A DNA stretch of 64,000 bases, taken from NCBI RefSeq assembly GCF_029051645.1, contig NZ_JAACFS010000021.1, positions 1-64,000 on the forward strand. The letters run 5' to 3'. This DNA is from Bradyrhizobium sp. CSA112 (GTDB lineage: Bacteria > Pseudomonadota > Alphaproteobacteria > Rhizobiales > Xanthobacteraceae). This document shows, piece after piece, positions 44,391 through 54,143 of the stretch. A program made the translations under genes and the position numbers. Under the pieces are notes generated by a model. The model made no database searches. It saw only the letters and a list, made by a program, of their open reading frames with translations, and had not been told where the DNA came from. Within the stretch, counting starts at the first letter, position 1, and each line of letters opens with the position of its first letter.

Positions 44391-46577
44391 TCAGGCGAAC
44401 GTGATGTTCTGGTCCTTCAGCGGCACCGAACGGATGCGTTTGCCGGTCGCCGCGAAGTAGGCGTTGAGCACCGCAGGCGCAGCGACGCCGATGGTCGGCT
44501 CACCGACGCCGCCCCAGAAGCCGCCGCTCGGCACCATCACGCATTCCACCTTCGGCATCTCGGCGATGCGCATGGAATTGTAGGTGTCGAAGTTGGTCTG
44601 CTCCATCTTGCCGTCCTTCACCGTGCAGCCGCCATAGAACAGGGCGGACAGGCCATAGACAAAGGAGCCCGCGATCTGCCGCTCGACCTGCGCCGGGTTG
44701 ACGATGTAACCCGGATCGGTCGAGGCGACGATGCGGTGCACCTTGATCTTGCTGCCCTCGGTCACGGAGATTTCGGCTGCGCCCGCGACATAGCTGCCGT
44801 AGCCCATCACCTGCGCAATCCCGCGATAGACGCCTTGCGGCGCCGGCTTGCCCCAGCCGATTTTCTCGGCCACGGCGTTGAGCACGGCGAGATGTTTCGG
44901 GTGCTTGCTCATCAGCTTGCGGCGGAATTCCACCGGATCCTGGCCCACCGAATGCGCCAGCTCATCCATGAAGCATTCCATGTAGATCGCGTTCTGGTTC
45001 ACGTTCACGCCGCGCCAGAAGCCGGGCGGAACGTGCGGGTTGCGCATCGAATGCTCGACCAGCAGATTCGGCACAGAGTAGCCGATCGCCGCATCGCCGG
45101 AGGGACTGAGGCCCTGGAACGCAGCCGTATCCATGCCGTTCACCAGCGCCGCCGGACGCACCGTGTACAGGATCGATTGGCCGGACAATCTGACGTGCAG
45201 CGCGGTCAGATTGTTGTCGGCATCGAATGCTCCGGTCAGCTTGCATTGCGTGACCGGATGAAACTTGCCTTGCGCCATGTCCTCTTCACGCGACCACAGC
45301 AGCTTGACCGGCGTGCCGGGCATCTGCTTGGCTATCAGAACCGCTTGCCTGACGTAATCGGTCATGCCGCGACGGCCGAAGCCGCCACCGAGGATGAGCT
45401 TGTGTACCTCGCATTTTTCGGCCGGCAGCCCTGCGGCTTCCATGGTGGCGGCGAACGCTGCTTCGCCGTTCTGGGTACCGCACCAGACCTCGCATTTGTC
45501 CGGCGTATAGAGCGCCGTTGCGTTCATCGGCTCCATAGTGACGTGGTTTTGGTAGGGATAGTTGTAGACCGCCTCGACCTTCTTGGCGGCGCTTGCAATC
45601 GTGGCTTTGGCGTCGCCGTTCTGGTTGCCGATATAGGCTGGCTGGGAATTGTCGAGGCCTTCGGCCAGCCATTTGGCGATCGACTCGCTGGAGACCTTGG
45701 CGTTCTCGCCTTCGTCCCAGACGATCGGTAGCGCATCGAGCGCGGTCTTGGCGTGCCACCAGGTATCGGCGACGACGGCGACTGCGCTGTCGCCGACTTT
45801 CACCACCTTCTTGACGCCCTTCATGCCGGTGATCTTGGCTTCATCAAAGCTCTTCAGCTTGCCGCCGAAGACGGGACAATCCTTGATCGCCGCATTGAGC
45901 ATGCCCGGCAGCTTGACGTCGGCGCCATAGATCATCGCGCCCGTCGTCTTATCGACCGTATCGAGCCGCTTCAGGCCCTTGCCGGCGATCTTCCAGTCCT
46001 TGGGGTCTTTCAGCTTCACGTCCGCCGGCGGCTCGAGCTTCGCGGCGGCTTCGACCACCTTGCCGTAGGTCGTGGTCTTGCCCGACGGCGTATGGGTGAT
46101 GACGCTGTTGGTCGCGGTGCATTCCGAGGCCGGCACCTTCCAATCGTTGGCGGCCGCCTGGATCAGCATCACCCGCGCGGTGGCGCCGCCCTTGCGGACA
46201 TATTCCTGGCTGGAGCGGATGCCGCGGCTGCCGCCGGTTGAGAAATCGCCCCAGGCGCGCTTGCGTGCGACACTTTGACCGGGCGTCGGATATTCGGTGA
46301 TGACCTTTGACCAGTCGCATTCGAGTTCTTCGGCGACGAGTTGGGCGAGGCCGGTGAGAGTACCCTGACCCATCTCCGAGCGGGCAATGCGAATCACAGT
46401 CGTGTTATCGGGGCGGATCACCACCCAGACATTGACCTCGGGCGAGCCGTCGGCGGCGCGAACGACCGTGGGTCCGCCGAAGGGAATGTCGAGGCCGATT
46501 GCGAGGCCCGCGCCAGCGGCAGCGGTGCCAATGACGAAGGCGCGACGATTAAGTTTGGGCATGACGTGCTGATTCAT
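44391..46577 (-). CDS. Molybdopterin-dependent oxidoreductase, isoquinoline 1-oxidoreductase beta-subunit type
   Basis: A 728-residue periplasmic molybdenum hydroxylase with a Tat signal (LNRRAFVIGTAAAGAGLAIG). It hydroxylates an N-heterocycle or oxidises an aldehyde, passing electrons to the small subunit. Family features are MGQGTLTGLAQLVAEELECDW, GGGFGRRG and the C-terminal GGVGEPTIGVAAPAVLNA, which holds the catalytic Glu. It lacks the cytochrome extension of NicB, so electrons must leave through a separate cytochrome. GAGGGGG precedes ATG 46577. The substrate is unknown; isoquinoline is only the name of the founding member. Confidence 0.88.
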   Translation of the reverse strand: MNQHVMPKLNRRAFVIGTAAAGAGLAIGLDIPFGGPTVVRAADGSPEVNVWVVIRPDNTTVIRIARSEMGQGTLTGLAQLVAEELECDWSKVITEYPTPGQSVARKRAWGDFSTGGSRGIRSSQEYVRKGGATARVMLIQAAANDWKVPASECTATNSVITHTPSGKTTTYGKVVEAAAKLEPPADVKLKDPKDWKIAGKGLKRLDTVDKTTGAMIYGADVKLPGMLNAAIKDCPVFGGKLKSFDEAKITGMKGVKKVVKVGDSAVAVVADTWWHAKTALDALPIVWDEGENAKVSSESIAKWLAEGLDNSQPAYIGNQNGDAKATIASAAKKVEAVYNYPYQNHVTMEPMNATALYTPDKCEVWCGTQNGEAAFAATMEAAGLPAEKCEVHKLILGGGFGRRGMTDYVRQAVLIAKQMPGTPVKLLWSREEDMAQGKFHPVTQCKLTGAFDADNNLTALHVRLSGQSILYTVRPAALVNGMDTAAFQGLSPSGDAAIGYSVPNLLVEHSMRNPHVPPGFWRGVNVNQNAIYMECFMDELAHSVGQDPVEFRRKLMSKHPKHLAVLNAVAEKIGWGKPAPQGVYRGIAQVMGYGSYVAGAAEISVTEGSKIKVHRIVASTDPGYIVNPAQVERQIAGSFVYGLSALFYGGCTVKDGKMEQTNFDTYNSMRIAEMPKVECVMVPSGGFWGGVGEPTIGVAAPAVLNAYFAATGKRIRSVPLKDQNITFA

Positions 46578-46587
46578 GACATCCCCC

Positions 46588-47037
46588 TCAGGCGCTCGCG
46601 GCGGCGTGGATCGCCTCGCGGACCTGCTGGAAGGTTCCGCATCGGCAGATGTTGGTGATGGCCTCGTTGATGTCCTCGTCGGTCGGCTTTGGCTTCTCCT
46701 TGAGAAGGGCCGCAACCGCCATGATCATGCCGCTCTGGCAATAGCCGCATTGCGGGACGTCGTTCGCCACCCAGGCCTGCTGCACCTTATGCAGCGCGCC
46801 ATTGCTGGCGAGTCCTTCGATCGTGGTGATCTGCTTGCCGACGGCTTCGCTGACCGTCATGCCGCAGGAGCGCATCGCGACCCCATCGACGTGGACGGTG
46901 CAGGCGCCGCATAGTGCGATGCCGCACCCGTACTTGGTGCCGGTGAGGCCAACGTTCTCCCTGATCGCCCAAAGTAGTGGCGTGTCGTCTTCGACGTCCA
47001 CATTGATTGTTTTGCCGTTAATGGTGAGGTTTGCCAT
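46588..47037 (-). CDS. (2Fe-2S)-binding small subunit of the molybdenum hydroxylase (isoquinoline oxidoreductase alpha type)
   Basis: A 149-residue subunit with two [2Fe-2S] clusters: [17 protein letters not shown] plus RSCG, then QCGYCQSGM and NICRCGT. It lies ten bases before the large subunit. ATG 47037 starts the conserved MANLTINGK; a longer frame from 47064 is not needed. It has no signal of its own and would travel with the Tat-exported large subunit. Confidence 0.9.
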   Translation of the reverse strand: MANLTINGKTINVDVEDDTPLLWAIRENVGLTGTKYGCGIALCGACTVHVDGVAMRSCGMTVSEAVGKQITTIEGLASNGALHKVQQAWVANDVPQCGYCQSGMIMAVAALLKEKPKPTDEDINEAITNICRCGTFQQVREAIHAAASA

Positions 47038-47189
47038 CGCGTATCCCCTTTTCGTCTGACCCATCGGTCGAGACCCGGCGCAATCTGGCCTGCAACCTGG
47101 AATCGTTCAAATCACGAAAATGCGTGGTTACGGTGGGGAAGAAGACCGATCCGCTGGTGTTGCGTGGGCACGCGCCCGTCGCATGGCTG

Positions 47190-47333
47190 TCATATCCGTT
47201 CTGCATCCACGGCCAGACGCAGGAAACTCATCAGGCTCCCAAGCGCGGCAAATCCGGCCCCGAGCATCAGCGCCACCGTCGCACCGTGGTGACCGGCGAG
47301 GGCAAAGCACAGGGCCGCCACCAGTGCGGCGCC
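47190..47333 (-). pseudogene. Remnant of an MFS transporter C-terminus
   Basis: Read on the minus strand, these 144 bases encode AALVAALCFALAGHHG..., LGAGFAALGSLMSFLRLAV and a stop. This closely matches the last 46 residues of the intact transporter at 48406 (AALAALCFALAGHDG, LGAGFAALGSVMSFLRLAV). The rest of the gene is missing. The TRAP binding-protein gene lies between the remnant and the intact copy, so an old tandem duplication followed by deletion is likely. Confidence 0.85.
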
Positions 47334-47369
47334 GCAATCTCGAAATCGCTGGCGCTGTCGTCCAGGCCG

Positions 47370-48353
47370 CTATGGTTTGCCGGCCTTGAAGGCATCGAGA
47401 ATCTCGGCGCAGACGGGCCCCGACCGGGTGCACCAGGCGCGCTGCGCTGCTGCCGCTCCCGTTCGCAGCGCTGCAACGATCGACGGCTCGGGATTTGAAT
47501 CGATCGTGACGCCGTTCTGGCGCATGCGTTGATAGTTCTCCTCCAACCGGGTCGACAGAGCGAGCCACAATTCGCTCTCGGTTTGACGGCTAGCGGCATC
47601 GACCGCGGCTCGCGTATCCGGGCTCAAACCGTCATAGGCCGCCTGATTGACGCTCGCGATCGAAAGCGGCAGCGAATAGGTGATTTCACTGAAACGGGGC
47701 AGATACTCCCAAAGCTTGCGGCCGGCGCCGCCGTCTCCCGACGACAACACCGCGTTGATGCTGCCGTCGACCAGTTTCGGCATCGTGTCCGCGAAACTGA
47801 TCGATGTGGCTTTGGCGCCGACGCTCAGGAATACTTCGGTTGAGGTCCTGTCATAGGTGCGAATGGAAAGCCCGGCGAGGTCGGGCGGTGACGTCAGTGG
47901 CGTCTTGGACCAAATGCCTGAAGGCGGCCAAGGCGTCAGATAAAGCAGCCGCAGGCCTTTCTTCTGCAGCGCCGCCGCAAGATGCGGCCGCGCGATGTCG
48001 GCAAGGCGTTTGGCGTCGGCGGTCGACGTCACCAGAAATGGTAGCGAGGGTAGCGCAAAGATCGAGTCTTCGGCCTCAAGCGCGCCGGCGAAGGCATCGC
48101 CGGCCTGCACCCGGCCTTCCGCAATCGCGGCGAGCATGCCGGCCGATTTGATGCCGGCCTTGGCATCGAAGCTCGGCTTGATCTCGAGTTTGCCTCCGCT
48201 GGATTGCGCGACGTGTTTTGTGAAGGCCGTCAGGCCAACGCCCGGCATCGCGTTTTGTGGATATTCCGTTGGCATGTCCCAGACGGTCTGGGCCTGAAGG
48301 GCGGCCGGAAACAGCAGGAGACACGCGCCGGCCAGCATACTGAGAAGTCGCAA
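47370..48353 (-). CDS. TRAP transporter substrate-binding protein (DctP family)
   Basis: A periplasmic binding protein of about 327 residues. The signal peptide (LRLLSMLAGACLLLFPAALQAQ) is best with TTG 48353, which has GAGGAC just before it; ATG 48338 is the alternative. DctP features are AGDAFAGALEAEDSIFALPSLPFLV and IRTYDRTSTEVFLSVGAKATSISFAD. TRAP uptake needs the membrane proteins DctQ and DctM, which are not in this window, so this is an orphan binding protein here. Its ligand is probably a carboxylate or related anion. Confidence 0.8.
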   Translation of the reverse strand: MRLLSMLAGACLLLFPAALQAQTVWDMPTEYPQNAMPGVGLTAFTKHVAQSSGGKLEIKPSFDAKAGIKSAGMLAAIAEGRVQAGDAFAGALEAEDSIFALPSLPFLVTSTADAKRLADIARPHLAAALQKKGLRLLYLTPWPPSGIWSKTPLTSPPDLAGLSIRTYDRTSTEVFLSVGAKATSISFADTMPKLVDGSINAVLSSGDGGAGRKLWEYLPRFSEITYSLPLSIASVNQAAYDGLSPDTRAAVDAASRQTESELWLALSTRLEENYQRMRQNGVTIDSNPEPSIVAALRTGAAAAQRAWCTRSGPVCAEILDAFKAGKP

Positions 48354-48405
48354 CTTCGTCCTCCAAATCGATCCCGTCGGCCCGATCGCCGCCGGGCGAT
48401 GACAG

Positions 48406-49803
48406 TCATGTACTACGCGGAGCACCCACGGCCAGACGCAGGAAACTCATCACGCTGCCGAGCGCAGCAAACCCGGCGCCGAGTGCTAATGCAAGTGTCG
48501 CGCCATCATGGCCGGCGAGGGCAAAACACAGGGCTGCCAGCGCTGCACCGAGTGTTTGTCCGGTGAGGCGGGCGGTCGCGACGATGCCGCTCGCGCTGCC
48601 ACTGCGGTGCGGCGGCGCGCTCGACATCAGCGCCCGCAGATTGGGCGTCTGAAAAAAGCCGAATCCGATCCCGCAAATCACGGTGCGCCAGACGATGTTG
48701 GCAATGCCGGGATCCGGTGGCAGCGTTGCCAGCAGCGCCATGCCGATGCCGAGCAGCACCAGCCCGAGGCCACCAAGGATGCCGACGGGATAGCGGTCGG
48801 AAAGCCGGCCCCCGATCGGCGCCATGATCGCCACCACCAGCGGCCAGGGCGTCATGAAGAAACCGGTCTCCACCTGCGACCGGTGCAGCACGTCCACGAA
48901 GTAGAAGGGCAGCGAGACGAACGCCATTCCCTGCACTGCGAATGCACAGACCGACGTGGCTGCCGACAGCGCAAACATCGGCCGCCGAAACAGGTCGATC
49001 GGCAGCATCGGCGCCGGATGGTCCGCATCTCTGCGGGTCATGATCCAGCCGAGCAGCAATGCAGCGCCAAGCGCCAGGCCGACCAGGACGGGCGGGGCTT
49101 GATGCGCCGCGCTGCCTATTCCGACAATGAAGAGCCCCAGGCAGCTTACGGTCAGCGCCGCGCTCGCAAAATCGAACGCGTGCTTCGCGCGCGGCGTTTT
49201 CGGCAAGGTCTTCAGGCCGATCCAGATCGCGATCACGCCGAAGGGGATGTTGATCGCGAACAGCCACGGCCATGTTCCAATCGCAAGGATCGCTGAAGCG
49301 ATCGTCGGACCGAACGTGAATGCCGTTCCGACCACGAGCGCGTTGTGGCCGAAGCCACGGCCCAGCATGTGGGTCGGATAGACGAAGCGGACCAGCGCCG
49401 CGTTCACGCTCATGATGCCGCTGGCGCCTAATCCTTGCAGCGCCCGGGCAGCCGTCAGGCTGGGCAGCGACCATGCCAAGGCGCAGCCGAGCGAGGCCAG
49501 CGTGAACAGCACGAGGCCGCCGATATAGATGCGTTCGTGACCCACGATTTCGCCGAGGGCGCCGAGCGGCAGCAGCGTCGCAACGAGCGCGATCTGATAG
49601 ATGTTGACTACCCAGACCACGTCGGCCGGGCTGACATGGAGGTCGGCAGCAATCGCCGGAAGGGCCACATTGGCGATCGCCGTATCCAGCGAAGCCATCG
49701 CCAGCGCCGTAAAGATCGCCGCGACCGCCCAGCGCCGGAGTTCCGGAGGCAGGCCGTCGATTGGCGCGGGGGCGCGCGGCTTTGCGGTTGTATTCAGTGC
49801 CAT
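48406..49803 (-). CDS. MFS transporter, DHA2 (EmrB/QacA-like) family
   Basis: A 465-residue inner-membrane exporter with about 14 hydrophobic segments. The first helices read LRRWAVAAIFTALAMASLDTAIANVALPAIAADL, with the D-x-x-I-x-N-V-A-L-P motif of the DHA2 branch, followed by PLGALGEIVGHERIYIGGL. It expels drugs or metabolites using the proton gradient. A C-terminal paralogue fragment lies at 47190. It is divergent from the ABC operon at 50053. Confidence 0.87.
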   Translation of the reverse strand: MALNTTAKPRAPAPIDGLPPELRRWAVAAIFTALAMASLDTAIANVALPAIAADLHVSPADVVWVVNIYQIALVATLLPLGALGEIVGHERIYIGGLVLFTLASLGCALAWSLPSLTAARALQGLGASGIMSVNAALVRFVYPTHMLGRGFGHNALVVGTAFTFGPTIASAILAIGTWPWLFAINIPFGVIAIWIGLKTLPKTPRAKHAFDFASAALTVSCLGLFIVGIGSAAHQAPPVLVGLALGAALLLGWIMTRRDADHPAPMLPIDLFRRPMFALSAATSVCAFAVQGMAFVSLPFYFVDVLHRSQVETGFFMTPWPLVVAIMAPIGGRLSDRYPVGILGGLGLVLLGIGMALLATLPPDPGIANIVWRTVICGIGFGFFQTPNLRALMSSAPPHRSGSASGIVATARLTGQTLGAALAALCFALAGHDGATLALALGAGFAALGSVMSFLRLAVGAPRST

Positions 49804-50052
49804 TAATCGGGCTCTCCGCGCGGGGGGCGGAAGCGCCCTCCGCGGCGTGTACTACGGACACGAGACGAGCCACAGGCGCTTCCTTGCATGATGCGTATGC
49901 GAAATGACGGCCGGCTTAGAAAAAGCGTCTCCGCGCCATATCCGCGCGCCGACGTTCGGATGGCTTTCCGCGCGCCGCGCGATCGACTAGGCTTTCCGCA
50001 CATCGCGACCGCAATTCCATAAAAAAGACGGTCTCCGGCGAGAGGAAGCGCT

Positions 50053-51822
50053 TTGAACGGACAGGTGAGCCGGCACAGCGAAGGCGTGCGTAGCGCGGGT
50101 GAAGGCAGGCGTGGGCGCGTATCGGCCAGCTTGTGGATTTCGCTCCTGCTGGCGATCCTCGGCTTTCTGGTCATCTATCCGATCCTGATGTTGTTGCTCG
50201 GCGCGCTCACCGACACCAATCCGGTGGTCGAGGGCATCTCGCTCAGTCACCTCTCAATCACGAACTTCCTCACCGTACTGGTAAACCCGAATGTCGCGGA
50301 GGCGCTGGCGAATACGCTGATCGCTTGCGGCGGCGGCACTTTGATCGCGGTTGTGATCGGATTGTTGTTCTCCTGGATCGTCGTCCGCACCAATACGCCG
50401 TTCAAGGGGTTCATCGCGGCAGCCAGCATCCTGCCGCTATTTGCGCCGCCGCTGGTGGCGGGCGTTGCATGGGCCATTTTGGGCTCGCCAAAGACCGGCC
50501 TGATCAACACCATGTTCAAATGGATGGGGCTGGACTGGCGCGTCGATTTCTATTCGATGTGGGGCCTGGTGTTCGTGTTCGGCATCTACTACGCGCCGTA
50601 TGTCTACATGTTCACCGCTTCGGCGCTGCGCAATATGGATCCGAGCCTGGAGGAGGCCGCCGAGATTTCCGGCGCCAGCGCGTTCGCGACACTGTTCACG
50701 GTGACGTTTCCGCTGATCATGCCGGCGATCGTCTCTGGCATGCTATTGTCGTTCATCGTCATGCTCGGCATCTACGGCATTCCGGCGGTGCTGGGCGCGC
50801 CCACCAATCTTGCGGTGTTGACTACCTACATATTCAAGCTCACGAACTGGTCGCCGCCGCTTTACAATACGGCGGCCGCGGTTGCCATCATCCTGATGGT
50901 CGTCACCGGCCTGCTCGTGTTCCTGCAGCAGAAGGTGCTGAGCGGCCGCAGCTATACCACCGTCGCCGGCAAGGCATTCCGTCCGCGCAGCCTCGATCTC
51001 GGGCGCTGGCGCTGGTTCACCTTTGGCCTCGGCATCGTTTATCTCGTGGTCGTGGTGGTGCTGCCGTTGTTCGCGCTGATCGTCGCCGCGTTTCGCAAGT
51101 TCATGTTCATCCGCGACGTCAGCAGCCTGTTCGATGCCAGGCAGTATTCCCTGATGCATTTCTACAGCATCTTCGACAATCCGCTGACCATGCGCTCGAT
51201 CTACAATGCGGTCGAGGTCGGGCTGATCACCGCCGTGGTCGGCGGCGCGCTCGCCTTCGCCATCGGCTACACCATTCACCGTACCCAGGTGATGGGCCGG
51301 CGCTGGATCGACGTGATCTCGACCCTGCCGGTCGCGATCCCCGGCCTCGTGGTCGGCGTCGCTTATCTCTGGGCATGGATCGGCATTCCGGGCGGTCTCT
51401 ACGGCACGATCTGGATCCTGGCGCTGGCGTTCATCGCCCGCTTCATGCCGGACACGGTCAAGTCGCTGTCAACCTCGTTCCTGCAGATTCATCGCGAGCT
51501 TGAGGAAGCCGCCTGGGTCTGCGGCAAGGGCATGCTCGGCACGATCAGGACGATCGTGCTGCCGCTGGCGCGGCCGGGCGTGATCGCGTCGATGACGCTG
51601 CTGTTCGTGCTCGCGATCCGCGAGCTCGGCTCCTCGCTGTTTCTCTACACCAGCGACACCATGGTGATGTCGGTGCTGTTGCTCGACTATTACGAAGGCG
51701 GAAACCTTGGAAAGACCGCCGCGTTCAGTTTGGTGCAAACCGTTTTGCTCGGCGTTCTCATCGGCGGCGCCAACTGGCTGTCGCGCGGCGCGGCGCAGGG
51801 CAGTGTCGCCCGAACCGGATAA
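50053..51822 (+). CDS. ABC permease, Fe3+/thiamine type, two permease halves in one chain
   Basis: A 589-residue inner-membrane protein with about twelve helices and two coupling loops (DPSLEEAAEISGASAFATLF near 195-215 and IHRELEEAAWVCGKGMLGTIR near 480-500), which is typical of FbpB/AfuB-like permeases. The start is TTG 50053 with GAGGAAG before it; no ATG fits better. It precedes the binding protein by 23 bases and the ATPase follows, giving a complete importer. Ferric iron is only one possible substrate; polyamines, phosphonates and sugars are also handled by relatives. Confidence 0.87.
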   Translation: MNGQVSRHSEGVRSAGEGRRGRVSASLWISLLLAILGFLVIYPILMLLLGALTDTNPVVEGISLSHLSITNFLTVLVNPNVAEALANTLIACGGGTLIAVVIGLLFSWIVVRTNTPFKGFIAAASILPLFAPPLVAGVAWAILGSPKTGLINTMFKWMGLDWRVDFYSMWGLVFVFGIYYAPYVYMFTASALRNMDPSLEEAAEISGASAFATLFTVTFPLIMPAIVSGMLLSFIVMLGIYGIPAVLGAPTNLAVLTTYIFKLTNWSPPLYNTAAAVAIILMVVTGLLVFLQQKVLSGRSYTTVAGKAFRPRSLDLGRWRWFTFGLGIVYLVVVVVLPLFALIVAAFRKFMFIRDVSSLFDARQYSLMHFYSIFDNPLTMRSIYNAVEVGLITAVVGGALAFAIGYTIHRTQVMGRRWIDVISTLPVAIPGLVVGVAYLWAWIGIPGGLYGTIWILALAFIARFMPDTVKSLSTSFLQIHRELEEAAWVCGKGMLGTIRTIVLPLARPGVIASMTLLFVLAIRELGSSLFLYTSDTMVMSVLLLDYYEGGNLGKTAAFSLVQTVLLGVLIGGANWLSRGAAQGSVARTG

Positions 51823-51845
51823 CAAAACGAAGGGGAGGATTGGCT

Positions 51846-52880
51846 ATGACTGGAAGGATCTTCACCAACATTGCCGCAATCACTGGTATTGCTGGTCTTG
51901 CGCTGACATGGAGCGCGGCGGCGCAGGCGCAGGAGTTTGGTTCGCCCGAGTTGATTGCGGCGGCGAAGGCCGAGGGCAGACTGGTGTACTACACCGCGAA
52001 CTTCGCCGAGGTCGAACAGCAGGTCATCAAGGCGTTCAACAAGCGCTTCCCCGAGATCAAGGTCGAGATGGTCCGTGCGCCGGGCGGCCAGCTCATCACC
52101 CGTGTGAAGACCGAGGCCGCGGCCGGCAAATTGATCGCCGACGTAGTCGATCATTCCGACCGTGCGCTGATGCAGCCGCTGGCGGACATGTTCCAGGATT
52201 ACGCGCCGCCGAACGCGGCCGACTACAATCCCGACGCGCAGATCGCGCCCCAGCTCTGGCCGCGCGCCACGCTGGTGTGGTCGATCGCCTACAATACCGA
52301 GCTGGTCAAGAACCCGCCCAAGACCTGGAAGGATCTCACCAAGCCCGAGTATGACAAGCTGATCGGGCAGGTTATCGGCCCGTCGGGCGGCACCACATGG
52401 ACCCGGATCATGTTCGAACGGCAAGTGCTTGGCGAGGACTACTGGGCCAAGCAGGCGGCGACCCATCCAGTGCTTTACCCGTCAGGCGCGCCAATGTCGG
52501 ATTCGCTGGTGCGCGGCGAGATCGCCATGGGACCGTTGCTCTACAACGCGATTTATCCGAAGCAGAAGGACGGCGCGCCGATCCAGATCTTCTTTCCGCC
52601 GGAGGGCGCACCGGTCAATCCGTATGCCACTGGCATTCCGAAAACCGCTGCGCATCCCAATGCGGCAAAACTGTTTCTGAACTGGTGCCTGTCGAAAGAA
52701 GGGCAGACCTTCATGATCAAGGAACTCGGCAACCTGACGTCACTGAAGGTGCCGCCTGCGTATCCGGAAGGCTTCGATCCCAAAGTGGTCAAGGTCTGGT
52801 TCCCCAGGTTCGACGAGTATGTGAAATTGCACGCGGCCTGGGTTGCCGAATGGAACAAGACCTACGGGTACGGGCAATGA
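51846..52880 (+). CDS. Extracellular solute-binding protein family 1 (Fe3+-type importer)
   Basis: A 344-residue periplasmic protein with a signal peptide (MTGRIFTNIAAITGIAGLALTWSAAAQAQ). The mature start ELIAAAKAEGRLVYYTANFAEVEQQVIKAFNKRFPEIKVE matches AfuA/FutA-like binding proteins. GGGGAGG stands seven bases before ATG 51846, preferred over TTG 51840. The Tyr pair that binds iron in true ferric-binding proteins is not evident, so the ligand may be an organic compound. Confidence 0.85.
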   Translation: MTGRIFTNIAAITGIAGLALTWSAAAQAQEFGSPELIAAAKAEGRLVYYTANFAEVEQQVIKAFNKRFPEIKVEMVRAPGGQLITRVKTEAAAGKLIADVVDHSDRALMQPLADMFQDYAPPNAADYNPDAQIAPQLWPRATLVWSIAYNTELVKNPPKTWKDLTKPEYDKLIGQVIGPSGGTTWTRIMFERQVLGEDYWAKQAATHPVLYPSGAPMSDSLVRGEIAMGPLLYNAIYPKQKDGAPIQIFFPPEGAPVNPYATGIPKTAAHPNAAKLFLNWCLSKEGQTFMIKELGNLTSLKVPPAYPEGFDPKVVKVWFPRFDEYVKLHAAWVAEWNKTYGYGQ

Positions 52881-52908
52881 TGATCGCATCACGGAAACCA
52901 TCGACCCC

Positions 52909-54012
52909 ATGACGGCGACGCTCGAAGTTACCGACCTGCGCAAGCAGTTTGCGATCGGCCGGCCGGCGATCGATGGAGTCAGTCTTGGCGTGCCGGCCGG
53001 CGAGATCGTGGTTCTGCTCGGCCCCTCCGGCTGCGGCAAGACCACGACGCTGCGCTGCGTGGCGGGGCTGGAGCACCCGACGTCAGGCGAAATCAGTATT
53101 GCCGGCAGGGTCGTATCGTCGCCTGAACGCGGGATCCTGGTGCCGCCGCGCTTGCGCGATCTCGGCATGGTGTTTCAGTCCTATGCGGTGTGGCCGCACA
53201 TGACGGTGCGCCAGAATGTGGTCTATCCGCTCAAGCACCGAAAACTTTCGCGCAACGACGCCCGCGGCAAGGTCGACGAGACGCTCGAGTTGGTCGGGTT
53301 ATCGGAATACGCCGACCGACCAGTGGTCGCATTGTCCGGCGGCCAGATGCAGCGCGTGGCGCTGGCGCGCAGCATCGTCTACCGGCCGCAATTGCTGCTG
53401 CTCGACGAGCCCTTGTCGAACCTCGATGCCAAGCTGCGCCTGCGGCTGCGCGACGACCTTCGCGCGATCCTCAAGCAGACCGGAATGACCGCGCTGTATG
53501 TCACTCACGACCAGGCCGAAGCGGTGGTGCTCGGCGATCGCATCGGCGTGATGCGGGACGGCAAGTTGCTGCAGATGGATACGCCCGATGCGATCTATAA
53601 TCGCCCGGCCGATCTGTTTGTCGCCAATTTCACCGGCGCGACCAATGAGCTTCCGGGCACGCTGGTGTCGCGCAACGGCGCGTTTGGCACGGTCGATTTC
53701 GGCGAAGGGCGGCGGGGCGAGGTGGCATTGCTGCATTCACTCGGCCCGGATGAGAAAGTGCGGATTGCGCTGCGGCCGGAGAACATCTCGATCGGCAAAC
53801 ATGACGGCGCCAATGTCTTTCCTGCCCGCGTCCTCGACCGCCGCTATCAGGGCACGCAGACGGCTTACGGCATCGAGCTGTTCGGCCGGCGGCTGGAGGT
53901 GGTCGAACTCGGCACCGCGGCCCGGCATCAGGTGGGTGTCGAGACCCAGGTTTCGCTGCCGAAGGAGAGTTGCTGGGCCTATCGCGATACCGGGCCTGTG
54001 GCGTATGAGTAG
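52909..54012 (+). CDS. ABC transporter ATP-binding protein (PotA/FbpC-like)
   Basis: A 367-residue ATPase with Walker A GPSGCGKTT, signature LSGGQMQRVALARSI, Walker B LLLLDEPLSNLDAKLR and switch VTHDQAEA. A C-terminal regulatory TOBE-type domain (about 280-365) contains IALRPENISIG. It completes the importer of 50053-54012, starting 28 bases after the binding protein. A longer upstream reading within the binding-protein gene has no family likeness. Confidence 0.9.
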   Translation: MTATLEVTDLRKQFAIGRPAIDGVSLGVPAGEIVVLLGPSGCGKTTTLRCVAGLEHPTSGEISIAGRVVSSPERGILVPPRLRDLGMVFQSYAVWPHMTVRQNVVYPLKHRKLSRNDARGKVDETLELVGLSEYADRPVVALSGGQMQRVALARSIVYRPQLLLLDEPLSNLDAKLRLRLRDDLRAILKQTGMTALYVTHDQAEAVVLGDRIGVMRDGKLLQMDTPDAIYNRPADLFVANFTGATNELPGTLVSRNGAFGTVDFGEGRRGEVALLHSLGPDEKVRIALRPENISIGKHDGANVFPARVLDRRYQGTQTAYGIELFGRRLEVVELGTAARHQVGVETQVSLPKESCWAYRDTGPVAYE

Positions 54013-54017
54013 CGGTC

Positions 54018-54137
54018 CGTCATTGCGAGCCAACGGGTCGCGCGAATGCGCGCCTGATGACAGGCTCCGCGAAGCAATCCATGGCGCGGCACACGGATGG
54101 GTGGATTGCTTCGTCGCTTCGGGCCTCGCAATGACGG
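54018..54137. repeat. Palindromic intergenic repeat, tcattgcgag family
   Basis: Outer arms ccgtcattgcgag and ctcgcaatgacgg and inner gaagcaatcca / tggattgcttc match the elements at 3899 and 60477. It sits between two converging operons and may end both. Confidence 0.8.
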
Positions 54138-54143
54138 TGGACT

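Noticed and set aside
44391-46577. Second nicotinate dehydrogenase
   Set aside because: It has a Tat signal and no cytochrome extension, and its gap shows no nicotinate operator; it fits the isoquinoline-oxidoreductase type.
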